Both the position numbers and the translations under genes were made by a program. The notes under the pieces are model-generated. The model was given only the letters and a program-made list of their open reading frames with translations. It was not told the origin of the DNA and searched no databases. From Pseudoalteromonas rubra (GTDB lineage: Bacteria > Pseudomonadota > Gammaproteobacteria > Enterobacterales > Alteromonadaceae), in the NCBI RefSeq assembly GCF_005886805.2, contig NZ_CP045429.1, positions 1,334,501 through 1,398,500 of the forward strand: 64,000 nt of DNA. Reading direction: 5' to 3'. This document shows, in pieces, positions 7,569-15,896 of the stretch (the stretch's first letter is position 1; every line of letters begins with the position of its first letter).

Positions 7569-8729
7569 ATGTCTGAATTTCTACACGGTGTAGAAGTCAT
7601 CGAGGCGCAATCTGGTACGCGCCCTATTAAAACTGTAAAAAGCTCGGTAATTGGTGTTATCGGTACTGCACCTGATGCTGATACAGACGCATTTCCTGCC
7701 AATACACCGGTATTGATTGCGGGTAAGCGCAGTGAGGCTGAAAAGCTCGGAACCCAGGGTACGCTGCCTGACGCACTGAACGGGATTTTTGACCAGGCGG
7801 GTGCCGCTGTGGTTGTGATCCGTGTTGAAGGTGCAGATGAAGCTGCTGTGATGGCTGCGATGACAGACAGTTCAACGGATGATGGCAAATACAAAGGGGT
7901 GTTTGCATTCCTGGGTGCTGAGTCTGTACTGGGCGTTGCACCACGAATTCTGGTTGCACCGGGTTATACGCATCAGCGCGATGGTGGTGCGAACCCTGTT
8001 GTTAGCAAATTGGTGGGTGTGGCAGAGCGACTGCGTGCAGTGATCATCGCTGACGGTCCGAATACCACAGATGCCAAAGCCATTGAGTATCGAGGTGATC
8101 AGAGCTCACGTCGTGTCTTCCTGGTCGACCCGCATGTCCGCGTATTCAAAGACGGTGTTGAAAAAGTTGAGCCAGCCAGTGCCCGAGTTGCGGGTATGAT
8201 TGCCAAGTCGGATAACGACCGTGGCTTCTGGTGGAGCCCGAGCAACACGGCAATGAATGGCATTGTAGGCACTGCTCGTCCAGTGGACTTCCAGCTGGGT
8301 GACCGACAAGCTCGCGCAAATCATCTGAATGAAAACCATGTTGCGACGATTATTCGTCAGAATGGTTTCAAATTGTGGGGTAACCGCACTTGTTCTGGTG
8401 ACCCGAAATGGACTTTCCTGTCAGTCGTACGTACTGCGGATATGATCAACGATTCACTGCTGCGTGCACACATGTGGGCGGTTGACCGCAACATCACCAA
8501 AACTTACATCGAAGACGTAAAACAAAGTGTGCAGTCTTATCTGGACAGTCTGAAGGCGCAAGGTGCGATTTTGGGCGGTGAGATTTGGGCAGACGAAGAG
8601 CTGAATTCGCCGGAAAACCTCCAGGCTGGCAAGGTTTACTTCAGTTTTGACTTTACGCCGCCAACACCGGCTGAGCACATCACCTTCAAGAGCATTCTGA
8701 CAAACAACTACCTAGAGGAAATCGTATAA
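7569..8729 (+). CDS. Contractile tail sheath protein (P2 gpFI-like)
   Basis: A 386-residue sheath subunit, the contracting outer tube of the tail. Family features: N-terminal FLHGVEVIEAQSGTRPI, the strand/turn block SVIGVIGTAPDAD, VLVAP-like RILVAPGYTH, a middle GFWWSPSN, and the C-terminal YFSFDFTPPTPAEHITF. The length agrees with P2 FI (396). ATG 7569 has a near-ideal ribosome site, which suits a high-copy structural protein. The stop and the tube start share one base, so sheath and tube are made together. Confidence 0.96.
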   Translation: MSEFLHGVEVIEAQSGTRPIKTVKSSVIGVIGTAPDADTDAFPANTPVLIAGKRSEAEKLGTQGTLPDALNGIFDQAGAAVVVIRVEGADEAAVMAAMTDSSTDDGKYKGVFAFLGAESVLGVAPRILVAPGYTHQRDGGANPVVSKLVGVAERLRAVIIADGPNTTDAKAIEYRGDQSSRRVFLVDPHVRVFKDGVEKVEPASARVAGMIAKSDNDRGFWWSPSNTAMNGIVGTARPVDFQLGDRQARANHLNENHVATIIRQNGFKLWGNRTCSGDPKWTFLSVVRTADMINDSLLRAHMWAVDRNITKTYIEDVKQSVQSYLDSLKAQGAILGGEIWADEELNSPENLQAGKVYFSFDFTPPTPAEHITFKSILTNNYLEEIV

Positions 8730-9238
8730 TGGCAATGTCTCCTAAAATCCTTAAAAAATTCAAACTGTTCGTTGATGGCAAAGGCTACCTGGGCATTGCG
8801 GACGAAATTCAGCTGCCAAAAGTCACAGTCAAAACCCGTGAAGTCACATCAGGCTTTCAGGCGCCTATTGAGCTGGACGTAGGTCAGCTTGAGAAACTGG
8901 AAGGCAACATTACGTTACTTGAATACAACGCTGACATGATGAAGCTGCTGGGCGACTGGAGTGGCGCAACCACACCTTTGACAGCGCGTGGTGCGATTCA
9001 GGCGCAAGGTCAGCCGCCACAGCCTGTGGTTGTGACTCTGGAAGGCTTCTTCAAAGAAGTGGACATGGGTAACTGGAAAGACGGCGAAGAAGCTAAGTTG
9101 ACGCTGCAATACACCGTGCAGAAGTACAAGCTGGAGATCAATAACGAAGTGATCTACGAAATTGATTTGTACAACGATGTACGCAAAATCAATGGCACAG
9201 ATCAGATGGCGTTGTTACGCGCAGCGATTGGCGCTTAA
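8729..9238 (+). CDS. Tail tube protein (P2 gpFII-like)
   Basis: A 169-residue major tail tube protein, which stacks as the inner tube under the sheath. Diagnostic segments are PKILKKFKLFVDGKGYLG, QLPKVTVKTREV, the run APIELDVGQLEKLEGN, and YKLEINNEVIYEIDLYND, as in gpFII. Length is that of the family (about 172). It starts inside the sheath stop. A 44-base GC-rich hairpin without a U-run follows and may adjust the level of the downstream assembly genes. Confidence 0.95.
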   Translation: MAMSPKILKKFKLFVDGKGYLGIADEIQLPKVTVKTREVTSGFQAPIELDVGQLEKLEGNITLLEYNADMMKLLGDWSGATTPLTARGAIQAQGQPPQPVVVTLEGFFKEVDMGNWKDGEEAKLTLQYTVQKYKLEINNEVIYEIDLYNDVRKINGTDQMALLRAAIGA

Positions 9239-9261
9239 TTCGCGTTCTTGCCTAGATGTTA

Positions 9262-9305
9262 GCGGGTACACCTTGCCAGTTTAGCGACCGGTAAGGGGCA
9301 CCCGC
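9262..9305 (+). promoter_or_regulatory. Hairpin between tube and tail chaperone genes
   Basis: Two stacked stems, gcgggt/acccgc outside and ccttgcc/ggtaagg inside, lie in the 102-bp gap between the tube stop and the chaperone start. No T-run follows, so it is more likely an mRNA-stability or processing element than a full terminator. This is inferred from the sequence alone. Confidence 0.5.
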
Positions 9306-9340
9306 CTATGCGCTGAGTAAATAATAATAGGAGCAAAAGC

Positions 9341-9598
9341 ATGAAAGAAATCATTACCCTGGCATTTCCAATTACGGTTGATGGGCATGAGTATGCCGAA
9401 CTGACAATGAGACGACCAAAAGTACGTGACCGGTTAATGGTGGATAAGGCAGATATCAGCGAATCGGAAAGTGAAATTCGTTACTTCTCCAATTTGTGCG
9501 AAGTCTCGCCGGATATCATCGAAGAGCTTGACTGGAGCGACTTTGTGAAGCTCAGAGAAACCTTACAGGCTTTTCTCGTATCCCGCCCAGGCGCTTAA
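9341..9598 (+). CDS. Tail assembly chaperone E (P2 gpE-like)
   Basis: An 85-residue protein with the P2 tail assembly chaperone pattern (ITLAFPITVDGHEYAELTMRRPKVRDRL, of which ELTMRRPKVRDRL is the core). These chaperones coat the tape measure during tail building and are made in two forms, the longer by a -1 ribosomal shift into the next frame. ATG 9341 has AGGAG upstream. The -1 frame is open from 9532 through this gene's stop and into the 41-residue E' frame. The candidate slip site T TTT CTC is at 9571-9577. The slip heptamer is not canonical, so the shift is a prediction. Confidence 0.88.
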   Translation: MKEIITLAFPITVDGHEYAELTMRRPKVRDRLMVDKADISESESEIRYFSNLCEVSPDIIEELDWSDFVKLRETLQAFLVSRPGA

Positions 9599-9603
9599 GA
9601 GCC

Positions 9604-9729
9604 ATGGTTATCGCCTTAGCCAAGTATACCGGCTGGGGCCTGGCCGAGCTCAACGCATTGACCGAAGATGAATTAATCGACTGGTTCAATGCTGCGGTTG
9701 ACTATAAAGAGGCAACCGCTGTGTCCTGA
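9604..9729 (+). CDS. GpE' frame (tail chaperone extension)
   Basis: A 41-codon frame beginning MVIALAKYTGWGLAELNAL and ending DWFNAAVDYKEATAVS. It matches the small GpE family of P2-like tails (TGWGLxEl, DEL..W..AA). It lies in the -1 frame relative to the 9341 gene, continuous with it from 9532. It may be translated alone from ATG 9604 (a weak AAGAG is upstream) or, as in P2, as the tail of an E-E' fusion after -1 shift. It is too short to be picked up by usual length cut-offs. Confidence 0.8.
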   Translation: MVIALAKYTGWGLAELNALTEDELIDWFNAAVDYKEATAVS

Positions 9730-9790
9730 TCCGTTGCGGGTCAACATTTGCAGGCATGCGCCTTTGCGCATGTTTGGCACTCAATATTCG

Positions 9791-9831
9791 GGCATTGCTC
9801 AGTGGCTTTTTTAAGGCTGCTGAGCAATGCC
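9791..9831 (+). promoter_or_regulatory. 12-bp inverted repeat before the tape measure gene
   Basis: Perfect arms ggcattgctcag (9791-9802) and ctgagcaatgcc (9820-9831) enclose a 17-base loop holding ctttttt. A smaller gcatgcgcc/tgcgcatg hairpin precedes it at about 9752-9771. Both lie in the 158-bp leader before the tape measure start. They may limit expression of the tape measure, which is needed at low copy. That role is inferred. Confidence 0.55.
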
Positions 9832-9887
9832 ACACAACATCTCCCTTCACTCCCTGGTATCACCTCTTAACTCTTTCAGGTAAATCT

Positions 9888-12800
9888 ATGAAACAAGGAA
9901 CTGTCGAACATCTTCGTGCTCCTGGCGGAGCCAAAAATAAAGTTAAACATCGCCTGGCGCAGAGCAATGGCGTGGACCAGCGACTGGCGAAACTGGGTCG
10001 GACGCTGCACGCTTTGCAAGTACAAAGTGATGCCAGTGCAGCCTCTGTGGGACAATTACTGGCGCAGCTTCAGGCGCTGGCATTACTCGCGCCTCAAAGC
10101 AGCGATTTGCAAAAACGCCTGCAATCTGCGCTGGCACAACAGGGGTCGTCGGGTCAGCCTGCGCCAGCCGAAGGAACGGTTAACCTGAGTGTTGACAACC
10201 CGGCTTCTGCTGAGGTGTCAGACGCTTTGCTGGCGTCTATAGATAACCTTGGCGCTGTGATTGCTCGCCTTACAACTCAGAATGAGTATGTACCTCAGCC
10301 TGGCGGAGTAAGCCAGATTTCAACAGTTACGGCACCTGGCTTTGTTGCGGCGAGTGCGTCTGAACAAAGTCAGGATCCGGTTGAATTGGGTGGCTCGCAT
10401 AGCGCAGGTGGTGAGGTTGCTGCCCCTGAGCAGGCATCGGATGTGTCCAGTGTGACTGCACTGTCTCAGGCAGTGAACGCTGATTTGAGCCGTCTGAGCA
10501 GTTTGATGCCCCAGGTGAGCCGCTCTTTAGACCTGAGTCCGACAGTCGCCGCGTTTCAGTCCGCATTACCTGCACTTCAAAGTCAGGATCTTAAAGCGTT
10601 GCTTGAAGGCGACCTGGATGGTCTGAAGACAGCATTGCCAGCGCTGATTGAGGCAGTGGATTTGCCTCAGCTGCAGCAGGCCTTGGCAGCAGAATTGCCT
10701 GCATTGGCACAGTTAGATTTGTCAGGTGTGCTGCGCGGTGACGTACAAGCGTTAGCATCGCAGGTCCCTCAGATGCTTAGTGCGTTGGGTCTGGACGGCC
10801 TGTCGGCCGGTGTCGCACAAGCGTTACCGGCACTTCAGCAACTGGATATGCCAGCGCTGGCTTCGGGAGAGCTGGACTCACTGATCCAGGCTGCTCCACA
10901 GCTATTTCAGGCACTGAACATGCCTGGCGCTTCTATGGCGATGGAAAAAGCCCTGCCTGTGCTTAGTAAACTCAATGCGCCTGCAATCATTGAAGGCGAT
11001 CTCAGCAGTTTACTGGATGCCGCGCCAGAGGTACTGCGCGCGTTTGAGCTGGAAGGGGCCGCAGACAAATTGCAGGCAGCTATTCCAAGCCTGACACAAC
11101 TTGACCTCAAAGGCATTGCTCAGGGCGATGTTTCCAGTCTGATGAAGGTTGCTCCCCAGTTACTAAACGCGCTGGAGCTGGGTGACGCTGGCACAGCTAT
11201 GGCCGCGGCGCTGCCAGCTTTGCAAAAGTTTGATGTTGATGGGTTGCTTAGTGGTGATCTGACTTCACTGGCCGAAGCCGGACCTGAGTTGCTAAATGCG
11301 CTGGGCATGGAAGATGCTGCGGCTGTGTTACAACAACATGCTGGCATAGTGCAAAAACTGGATATTCAGGGAGTCATGCGTGGCGATCTGGCTTCACTGG
11401 GTGAGGTTGCTCCGGCTGTGTTTGAAGCACTGGACATGCCAGGGGCGTCGGCTGCGATGCAAAAGGCCATGCCGGTGCTTAACAAACTCAATGCGTCGGC
11501 GATTATGGAAGGCGACCTGAGCAGTTTGCTGGACGCTGCGCCTGAGGTATTACGCGCCTTTGAGTTGGATGATGCCGCAGACAAGTTGCAAACTGCAATT
11601 CCAGGTTTGGCTCAGCTTGATTTAAAAAGCATTGTGCAGGGCGATGTCTCCAGCTTGATGAATGCCGCGCCGGATCTGCTCAAAGCACTGGACTTGGGAG
11701 ATGCCGGCGCCTTACTTGAGTCGGCTTTACCAGCACTACAAAAATTCGATGTGGACGGGCTTTTGAGCGGCGATTTGTCGTCTCTGACCGAAGCCGGCCC
11801 TCAGCTGCTGAGTGCTTTTGGTATGGATGATGCGGCTTCATTGCTGCAACAGCATGCCGGGGTGTTCCAGAAACTGGATGTGAAAGGCGTGCTGGATGGC
11901 GACCTGTCTTCGCTGGTCTTGGCAGCACCGGATCTGCTGAATGCGTTTGGTATGGACGGCGCAGCATCTTTGTTGGCGCAACATCAAGGAGCGCTCAGCA
12001 AGCTGGACTTTAAAGGACTGATGAGCGGCGATTTATCCTCTTTGGGTGATGCCGCATCTGAGTTTTTAAGTGGCTCGGGTTTATTTGGCGATAACGATGG
12101 CGACGCAGAGGGGGCCAGTGTCTTTGATGAACTCGACGGGCATTTAGAGGATGAGCCTGAAGAAGAGAAAAAACAGCCACGTAAGCGCAAAAACAAGGGC
12201 AAGTCAAAGGGCAAACCTGGTGGTAAGCGAGGGCGTAACAAAGGGCAACGCAAGGGCCAGACAGACTCCGAACCGGAGAAAAATGCAGCCAGTCAGCATA
12301 AACGCAAGCCCGCAGCACAGGGCAACGCTATTCGCTCGCTCGATGCTGGCAGGCAGCTCCCTAACGCGACATCTAAATCGATACCGGTTCAGGCTGCGGC
12401 AAATGACGCAAAGGCCGGCAAACTGGGGCAGTTCGCAGGGAAAAAAGGCGGATTATTCAGTCGTCTGCCCGGGGCCAAAATGCTCGGTAAACTGGCTGCC
12501 CCTTTGAGTGCGGTGATGGGCGCCGTGGACGTTGCAACTACGTTGTCGGATGACAGCCTGAGTGCAGAGCAAAAAACGCAACAGGTTGGCAGTGCAGTAG
12601 GGGGGGCCGGTGGTGCCTGGGCTGGCGCAGCCGCTGGGGCTGCGATTGGCTCCGTGATCCCAGGTATTGGCACTGCCATAGGTGGCCTGGTCGGCGGCGC
12701 ATTGGGTGCGATGGGCGGTGAGTCTGTTGGTGGCTGGCTGGGCGAAAAGCTGGGAGGCTGGTTTGCTGATGATGAACCTGTCAAACCCCAGACAACACCA

Positions 12801-13559
12801 GAAATCAACAGCACTGTTGGGACACCCCATCTTGCAGCGCAGGAGGCTGGCAAGTCCGGCACTGTGTCTCCAGGTGGCGATGGAAGTAGTTTGCTGAATG
12901 TTGCCGAAGGCTTTATCAAAAACCAGTTTATCAATCCGTTTAATCTAGCCGCGGGCACGGCGTCTGCGTTTGCTGAACTCAGCGGGAATAACAAAAGCCG
13001 TGCGCATACAGTGGCCAGAGTTGGCAACTTTGTCGGCGATGCGCTGAACTATCACACCGTCTGGCAGGCTGCCAATGATGATACTTTGAGTGGCTCGCAA
13101 AAAGCACAGGTGATTGGCGGCACGCTCGGAGGTATGTTTTCCGCGAAAGCGGTGAGTGGTTTGATGGAGAAAAGCCGTAATCCCTGGTTGAAGATGGCTG
13201 CGCCACTGGCTGGGTTTATCACTAATGCGGTAGTCGGCACGCAAATCGGTAGTTGGTTTAGCGAAGAGAACGCGGATGAGTCCGGTGAAGGGGCAGCAGA
13301 TAAGGCTAATCTGGTAAACACGCCAGAGGCTCTGTCAGGTTCACAAGGTCCTGCAACACCGCACACAACGCCTGGGTCTGAAAATGGTGTCAAAGCTCAC
13401 CAGGCGGCGCAGGTAACGGTCAACGCCAATATCACAGTCAACGCACGCGGTGGTGAGCAGGCTCAGGACATCGCTATTCAGGTTAAGCAGATCCTTGAAC
13501 AGCAACAACAACAGGCCATTCGGGACTTGAATGCGCGTTATTTTAATCAGGTGGCTTGA
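9888..13559 (+). CDS. Tail tape measure protein built of 43-residue repeats
   Basis: A 1223-residue tape measure protein, the ruler that sets tail length inside the tube. I use ATG 9888, with CAGG upstream; an in-frame ATG at 9756 would run through two hairpins. Layout: N-terminal helical part with LAKLGRTLHALQVQ (1-220); twelve degenerate 43-residue repeats of the type LDxxGLLxGDLSSLxxAAPxLLxALGM (about 220-735); a Lys/Arg-rich segment (750-800); a Gly-rich, membrane-like zipper around GAWAGAAAGAAIGSVIP; then a C-terminal domain ending with a QVTVNANITVNARGGEQ strand and a helix. Its place between E' and gpU is that of P2 gene T, though the length and repeats are unlike P2 (815). Confidence 0.9.
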   Translation: MKQGTVEHLRAPGGAKNKVKHRLAQSNGVDQRLAKLGRTLHALQVQSDASAASVGQLLAQLQALALLAPQSSDLQKRLQSALAQQGSSGQPAPAEGTVNLSVDNPASAEVSDALLASIDNLGAVIARLTTQNEYVPQPGGVSQISTVTAPGFVAASASEQSQDPVELGGSHSAGGEVAAPEQASDVSSVTALSQAVNADLSRLSSLMPQVSRSLDLSPTVAAFQSALPALQSQDLKALLEGDLDGLKTALPALIEAVDLPQLQQALAAELPALAQLDLSGVLRGDVQALASQVPQMLSALGLDGLSAGVAQALPALQQLDMPALASGELDSLIQAAPQLFQALNMPGASMAMEKALPVLSKLNAPAIIEGDLSSLLDAAPEVLRAFELEGAADKLQAAIPSLTQLDLKGIAQGDVSSLMKVAPQLLNALELGDAGTAMAAALPALQKFDVDGLLSGDLTSLAEAGPELLNALGMEDAAAVLQQHAGIVQKLDIQGVMRGDLASLGEVAPAVFEALDMPGASAAMQKAMPVLNKLNASAIMEGDLSSLLDAAPEVLRAFELDDAADKLQTAIPGLAQLDLKSIVQGDVSSLMNAAPDLLKALDLGDAGALLESALPALQKFDVDGLLSGDLSSLTEAGPQLLSAFGMDDAASLLQQHAGVFQKLDVKGVLDGDLSSLVLAAPDLLNAFGMDGAASLLAQHQGALSKLDFKGLMSGDLSSLGDAASEFLSGSGLFGDNDGDAEGASVFDELDGHLEDEPEEEKKQPRKRKNKGKSKGKPGGKRGRNKGQRKGQTDSEPEKNAASQHKRKPAAQGNAIRSLDAGRQLPNATSKSIPVQAAANDAKAGKLGQFAGKKGGLFSRLPGAKMLGKLAAPLSAVMGAVDVATTLSDDSLSAEQKTQQVGSAVGGAGGAWAGAAAGAAIGSVIPGIGTAIGGLVGGALGAMGGESVGGWLGEKLGGWFADDEPVKPQTTPEINSTVGTPHLAAQEAGKSGTVSPGGDGSSLLNVAEGFIKNQFINPFNLAAGTASAFAELSGNNKSRAHTVARVGNFVGDALNYHTVWQAANDDTLSGSQKAQVIGGTLGGMFSAKAVSGLMEKSRNPWLKMAAPLAGFITNAVVGTQIGSWFSEENADESGEGAADKANLVNTPEALSGSQGPATPHTTPGSENGVKAHQAAQVTVNANITVNARGGEQAQDIAIQVKQILEQQQQQAIRDLNARYFNQVA
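10552..12090 (+). repeat. Twelve 129-bp (43-residue) coding repeats with a 516-bp superrepeat
   Basis: Within the tape measure, the motif GDLSSL recurs every 43 residues, twelve times, with drift. Units 3 to 6 match units 7 to 10 as a block: the MPGAS-containing unit starts at 10917 and 11433, exactly 516 bp apart, and the following units (APEVLRAFEL, GDVSSLM, QKFDVDGLLSGDL) repeat in the same order. This shows a duplication of four units at once. Confidence 0.92.
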
Positions 13560-13586
13560 GCCCACATTTCATAATTCAGGTGAACA

Positions 13587-14042
13587 ATGAGCAATACCAA
13601 TCATGCCAGACACATGATGCAGCTGGGCAACTATAAGTTTTCAGTCAGTACAGCGGCATTCAATAAATTGAAATACGACACGCAATATCGCTGGAAATCA
13701 CTTGATGCTCCAACTAATAAAAACAGCCCCTTGATGCAGTTTATTGGGGTTGGCGAGCAAACGCTGGATCTGGAAGGCACCATCTTTCCGCAAATTGTCG
13801 AAAACGGGCTAAAACAGCTTGATTACATGCGTGAAGAGGCGGCCAAAGGGCAGCCTCTGACTCTGGGTTATGTAGAAGAGAGTGGCAAGACCAACCCCAG
13901 TGTTGGTCGCGTACTGGGCAAATGGGTGATCAGTAGTATCAGTGAGACTCGAACCTTGTTCTTTAACGATGGTATTCCCAGAGAGATCCAGTTTTCAATG
14001 CGATTAAGTCGTTATCAGGCAGCATTGAAGGAACCCGAATAA
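13587..14042 (+). CDS. Tail protein U (P2 gpU-like)
   Basis: A 151-residue protein of the gpU family, required for tail completion in P2. Recognisable parts are MMQLGNYKFSVSTAAFNKL, the aromatic stretch YRWKS, and GEQTLDLEGTIFPQ, ending with FSMRLSRY. It begins 27 bp after the tape measure stop, with CAGGTG upstream, and is followed at 9 bp by gpX. The order T-U-X-D is that of P2. Confidence 0.93.
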   Translation: MSNTNHARHMMQLGNYKFSVSTAAFNKLKYDTQYRWKSLDAPTNKNSPLMQFIGVGEQTLDLEGTIFPQIVENGLKQLDYMREEAAKGQPLTLGYVEESGKTNPSVGRVLGKWVISSISETRTLFFNDGIPREIQFSMRLSRYQAALKEPE

Positions 14043-14051
14043 GGAGACGTT

Positions 14052-14264
14052 ATGAAAGGGGTCAATTATGTAACACGCGACGGCGATTGTCTGGATTTGA
14101 TCTGTTACCGACATTACGGGCAGAGCTCAGGAACCGTGGAAAAGGTGCTCGGTGCAAACACCGGGCTAGCCGGGCTAGGTGCTATCTACCCGGCTGGCAT
14201 CGAAATTTTCCTGCCAGAGTTACCCAAGCCTAAGACCAAGCATGTGATTAATATTTGGGATTAA
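14052..14264 (+). CDS. Tail protein X (P2 gpX-like, LysM-like)
   Basis: A 70-residue protein with a LysM-like fold: YVTRDGDCLDLICYRHYG at residues 6-23 and the closing GIEIFLPELP. GpX is a small essential tail protein of P2-type particles, thought to interact with the baseplate hub. ATG 14052 has AAGGAG upstream at good spacing. Two bases separate its stop from the gpD start. Confidence 0.92.
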   Translation: MKGVNYVTRDGDCLDLICYRHYGQSSGTVEKVLGANTGLAGLGAIYPAGIEIFLPELPKPKTKHVINIWD

Positions 14265-14266
14265 CT

Positions 14267-15277
14267 ATGAAGCAACAACCCTATTTTTCTATCAAAGCAA
14301 ACGGCAATGAAGTCACTCAAAGCCTTAAAGATCGGATTGTTGAAGTTAGTGTCACACAGCGAACCGGGCTGCTCAGTGATGTATGTGTCGTGCGCTTCGA
14401 CAACCTGGAGGAGTTACCAATTCAACTGCCCGAGCCCGGTAACATACTTGAAATCGCATTGGGCTATAAAGATGGCACGCCTGACAACCATGTCGCACTG
14501 ACGCCGGTAGGAAAGTTTGATGTGGGCGCTTACGAACTCAGCGGTCCTGCGCGGGCACTCACCTTATATGGCAACAGCATCATGTGGGATGCCGACTTTA
14601 AGTCGCCAAGGTATCGCTCCTGGCCTGAGCAGGGTAATGATACACCGGTCACTCTGGGCGAGCTGGTGGAGCAAATAGCGTCAGAGTATGGCTTGCAAAG
14701 TGGTGTGGATGACACGTTGCAGAGTATTAGTTTGCCTCATTTGGAGCAAAGTGAAAGTGACATGCAGTTGCTTACTCGCCTTGCCCTGCGTTATGACGCA
14801 GTAATGAAAGTGGCTGCAGATAAACTGCTTTTCGTTGCCAAAGGGACTGGACGGTCTTTGTCCGGACAAACCGTGACATCAGCGACTTTGGGGAAAAACC
14901 ACATCATCCACTGGTCCCGGGTCAGCAATCATTGTCATTTAGTGGGGGCGGTTCAGAGCTGCTATCATGATCCGGAGCAGGCACTGCGGATCGCAGTTCA
15001 GGCAGGGGGTGGGGCACCTGTGATCACATTACCTTACCTGTATCCGGATGAAGCCAGCGCCCAGGCGGCAGCACATAGTCAACTGACACGCCTTCAACGT
15101 GCTCATGGCGCCGTAAAGCTGACGGTACCAGGCAACCCAGACATAGTTGCCGGGGCATTAATTTCGGTTGATAAAACGGTCGATCATCTTGAAGGTGAAT
15201 GGTTTATCAAAGAAGTCACACATCAGCTGACGTCACAGGGCTTTATGACTCAAGTTACAGCTGAGCAACCCAGTTAA
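14267..15277 (+). CDS. Baseplate hub protein D (P2 gpD-like)
   Basis: A 336-residue hub protein of the gpD/gp27/VgrG-N family, the ring that joins spike and tube. Features: N-terminal PYFSIKANGNEVTQSLKDR, LEIALGYKDG, ESDMQLLTRLALRYDAV and the final WFIKEVTHQLTSQGF. I chose ATG 14267 over a TTG at 14255 that lies inside gpX. It is the last tail gene; a 14-bp-arm hairpin follows 55 bp on, then a gene on the opposite strand. No lysis or head gene follows it. Confidence 0.94.
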   Translation: MKQQPYFSIKANGNEVTQSLKDRIVEVSVTQRTGLLSDVCVVRFDNLEELPIQLPEPGNILEIALGYKDGTPDNHVALTPVGKFDVGAYELSGPARALTLYGNSIMWDADFKSPRYRSWPEQGNDTPVTLGELVEQIASEYGLQSGVDDTLQSISLPHLEQSESDMQLLTRLALRYDAVMKVAADKLLFVAKGTGRSLSGQTVTSATLGKNHIIHWSRVSNHCHLVGAVQSCYHDPEQALRIAVQAGGGAPVITLPYLYPDEASAQAAAHSQLTRLQRAHGAVKLTVPGNPDIVAGALISVDKTVDHLEGEWFIKEVTHQLTSQGFMTQVTAEQPS

Positions 15278-15331
15278 TCCCGCCTTTGCATCTGCCTGAT
15301 GTGAATAAGTCCTTTCCTTTTTCCTTTCAAT

Positions 15332-15365
15332 ACATCATTTGGCGCTGTTATGCGCCAAATGATGT
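15332..15365. terminator. Strong hairpin at the right end of the tail cluster
   Basis: Perfect 14-bp arms acatcatttggcgc (15332-15345) and gcgccaaatgatgt (15352-15365) with a 6-base loop. It lies between the convergent gpD and the small secreted-protein gene. No T-run follows on either strand, so termination is likely but not textbook. Confidence 0.6.
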
Positions 15366-15428
15366 CCTGCCATCTGGCTCGACAAAGACAACGTATTTAT
15401 CGGGCTATCTGAGCAATTTGCATATCAC

Positions 15429-15779
15429 TTAATACATACGAAGGATGCGTGAATAAGCTGAGCTGTTTGAATCCCAAGGTTCACATGCCGCTGTAGAGTC
15501 ATAAGTTAGACTCACTGCCTGGCCGCTCGCTTTTTTGGCCAGCAGCATAGAGTACATGCGGTTACGTCTTTCTTCGGTCAACCCGGAGCTGATAGCCAGC
15601 GTAGGGGATTTAGTTGTGCATTTGTTATTTAAGTTGCTTGTACCAGCTTGTAGCGTGACCAAAATGGTATTGGTATTTGCGTAAACCACAATCGTATCTA
15701 TGCTTCCACCAGCAGTCAACCAGGCCGCCTGTGCCTGCCCTGCGATTAACATTGCGCAGCCTAAAATGAGTTTTTTCAC
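15429..15779 (-). CDS. Small secreted hypothetical protein
   Basis: A 116-residue protein with a clear signal peptide (MKKLILGCAMLIAGQAQA, cleavage after AQA), leaving about 98 residues with two Cys that could form a disulfide. The mature part has a strand-rich start (IDTIVVYANTNTILVTLQAG) and a helical block MYSMLLAKKASGQAVSLTY. This pattern (helix with LLxxKxSGxxVxLxY, then Cys) recurs in small secreted proteins of marine gammaproteobacteria as I remember them, but no function is known to me. ATG 15779 has AAGGAAAC upstream. It is a single gene next to the tail cluster. Confidence 0.7.
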   Translation of the reverse strand: MKKLILGCAMLIAGQAQAAWLTAGGSIDTIVVYANTNTILVTLQAGTSNLNNKCTTKSPTLAISSGLTEERRNRMYSMLLAKKASGQAVSLTYDSTAACEPWDSNSSAYSRILRMY

Positions 15780-15896
15780 TTTGTTTCCTTATGCTTATTA
15801 TTGAGTTATCCAATATTGTATATATAAAAGGTAAATGAAACTAGGCTTTTGTTTTTGATAATTAGGTTAACGCGTTTGAGGTGACAGTCAGAGGGG

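Noticed and set aside
9756..9887. Longer N terminus for the tape measure from ATG 9756
   Set aside because: Passes through two hairpins, has non-tail-like residues, and ATG 9888 has the better ribosome site.
12389..13027. 212-codon frame on the minus strand inside the tape measure gene
   Set aside because: Pro/Ala-rich shadow of the Gly/Ala-rich coding strand; no ribosome site and no protein-like pattern.
1..15365. MAC or T6SS cluster
   Set aside because: No ClpV, TssJ-M or AFP-type genes; the gene order and chaperone E/E' are P2-like.
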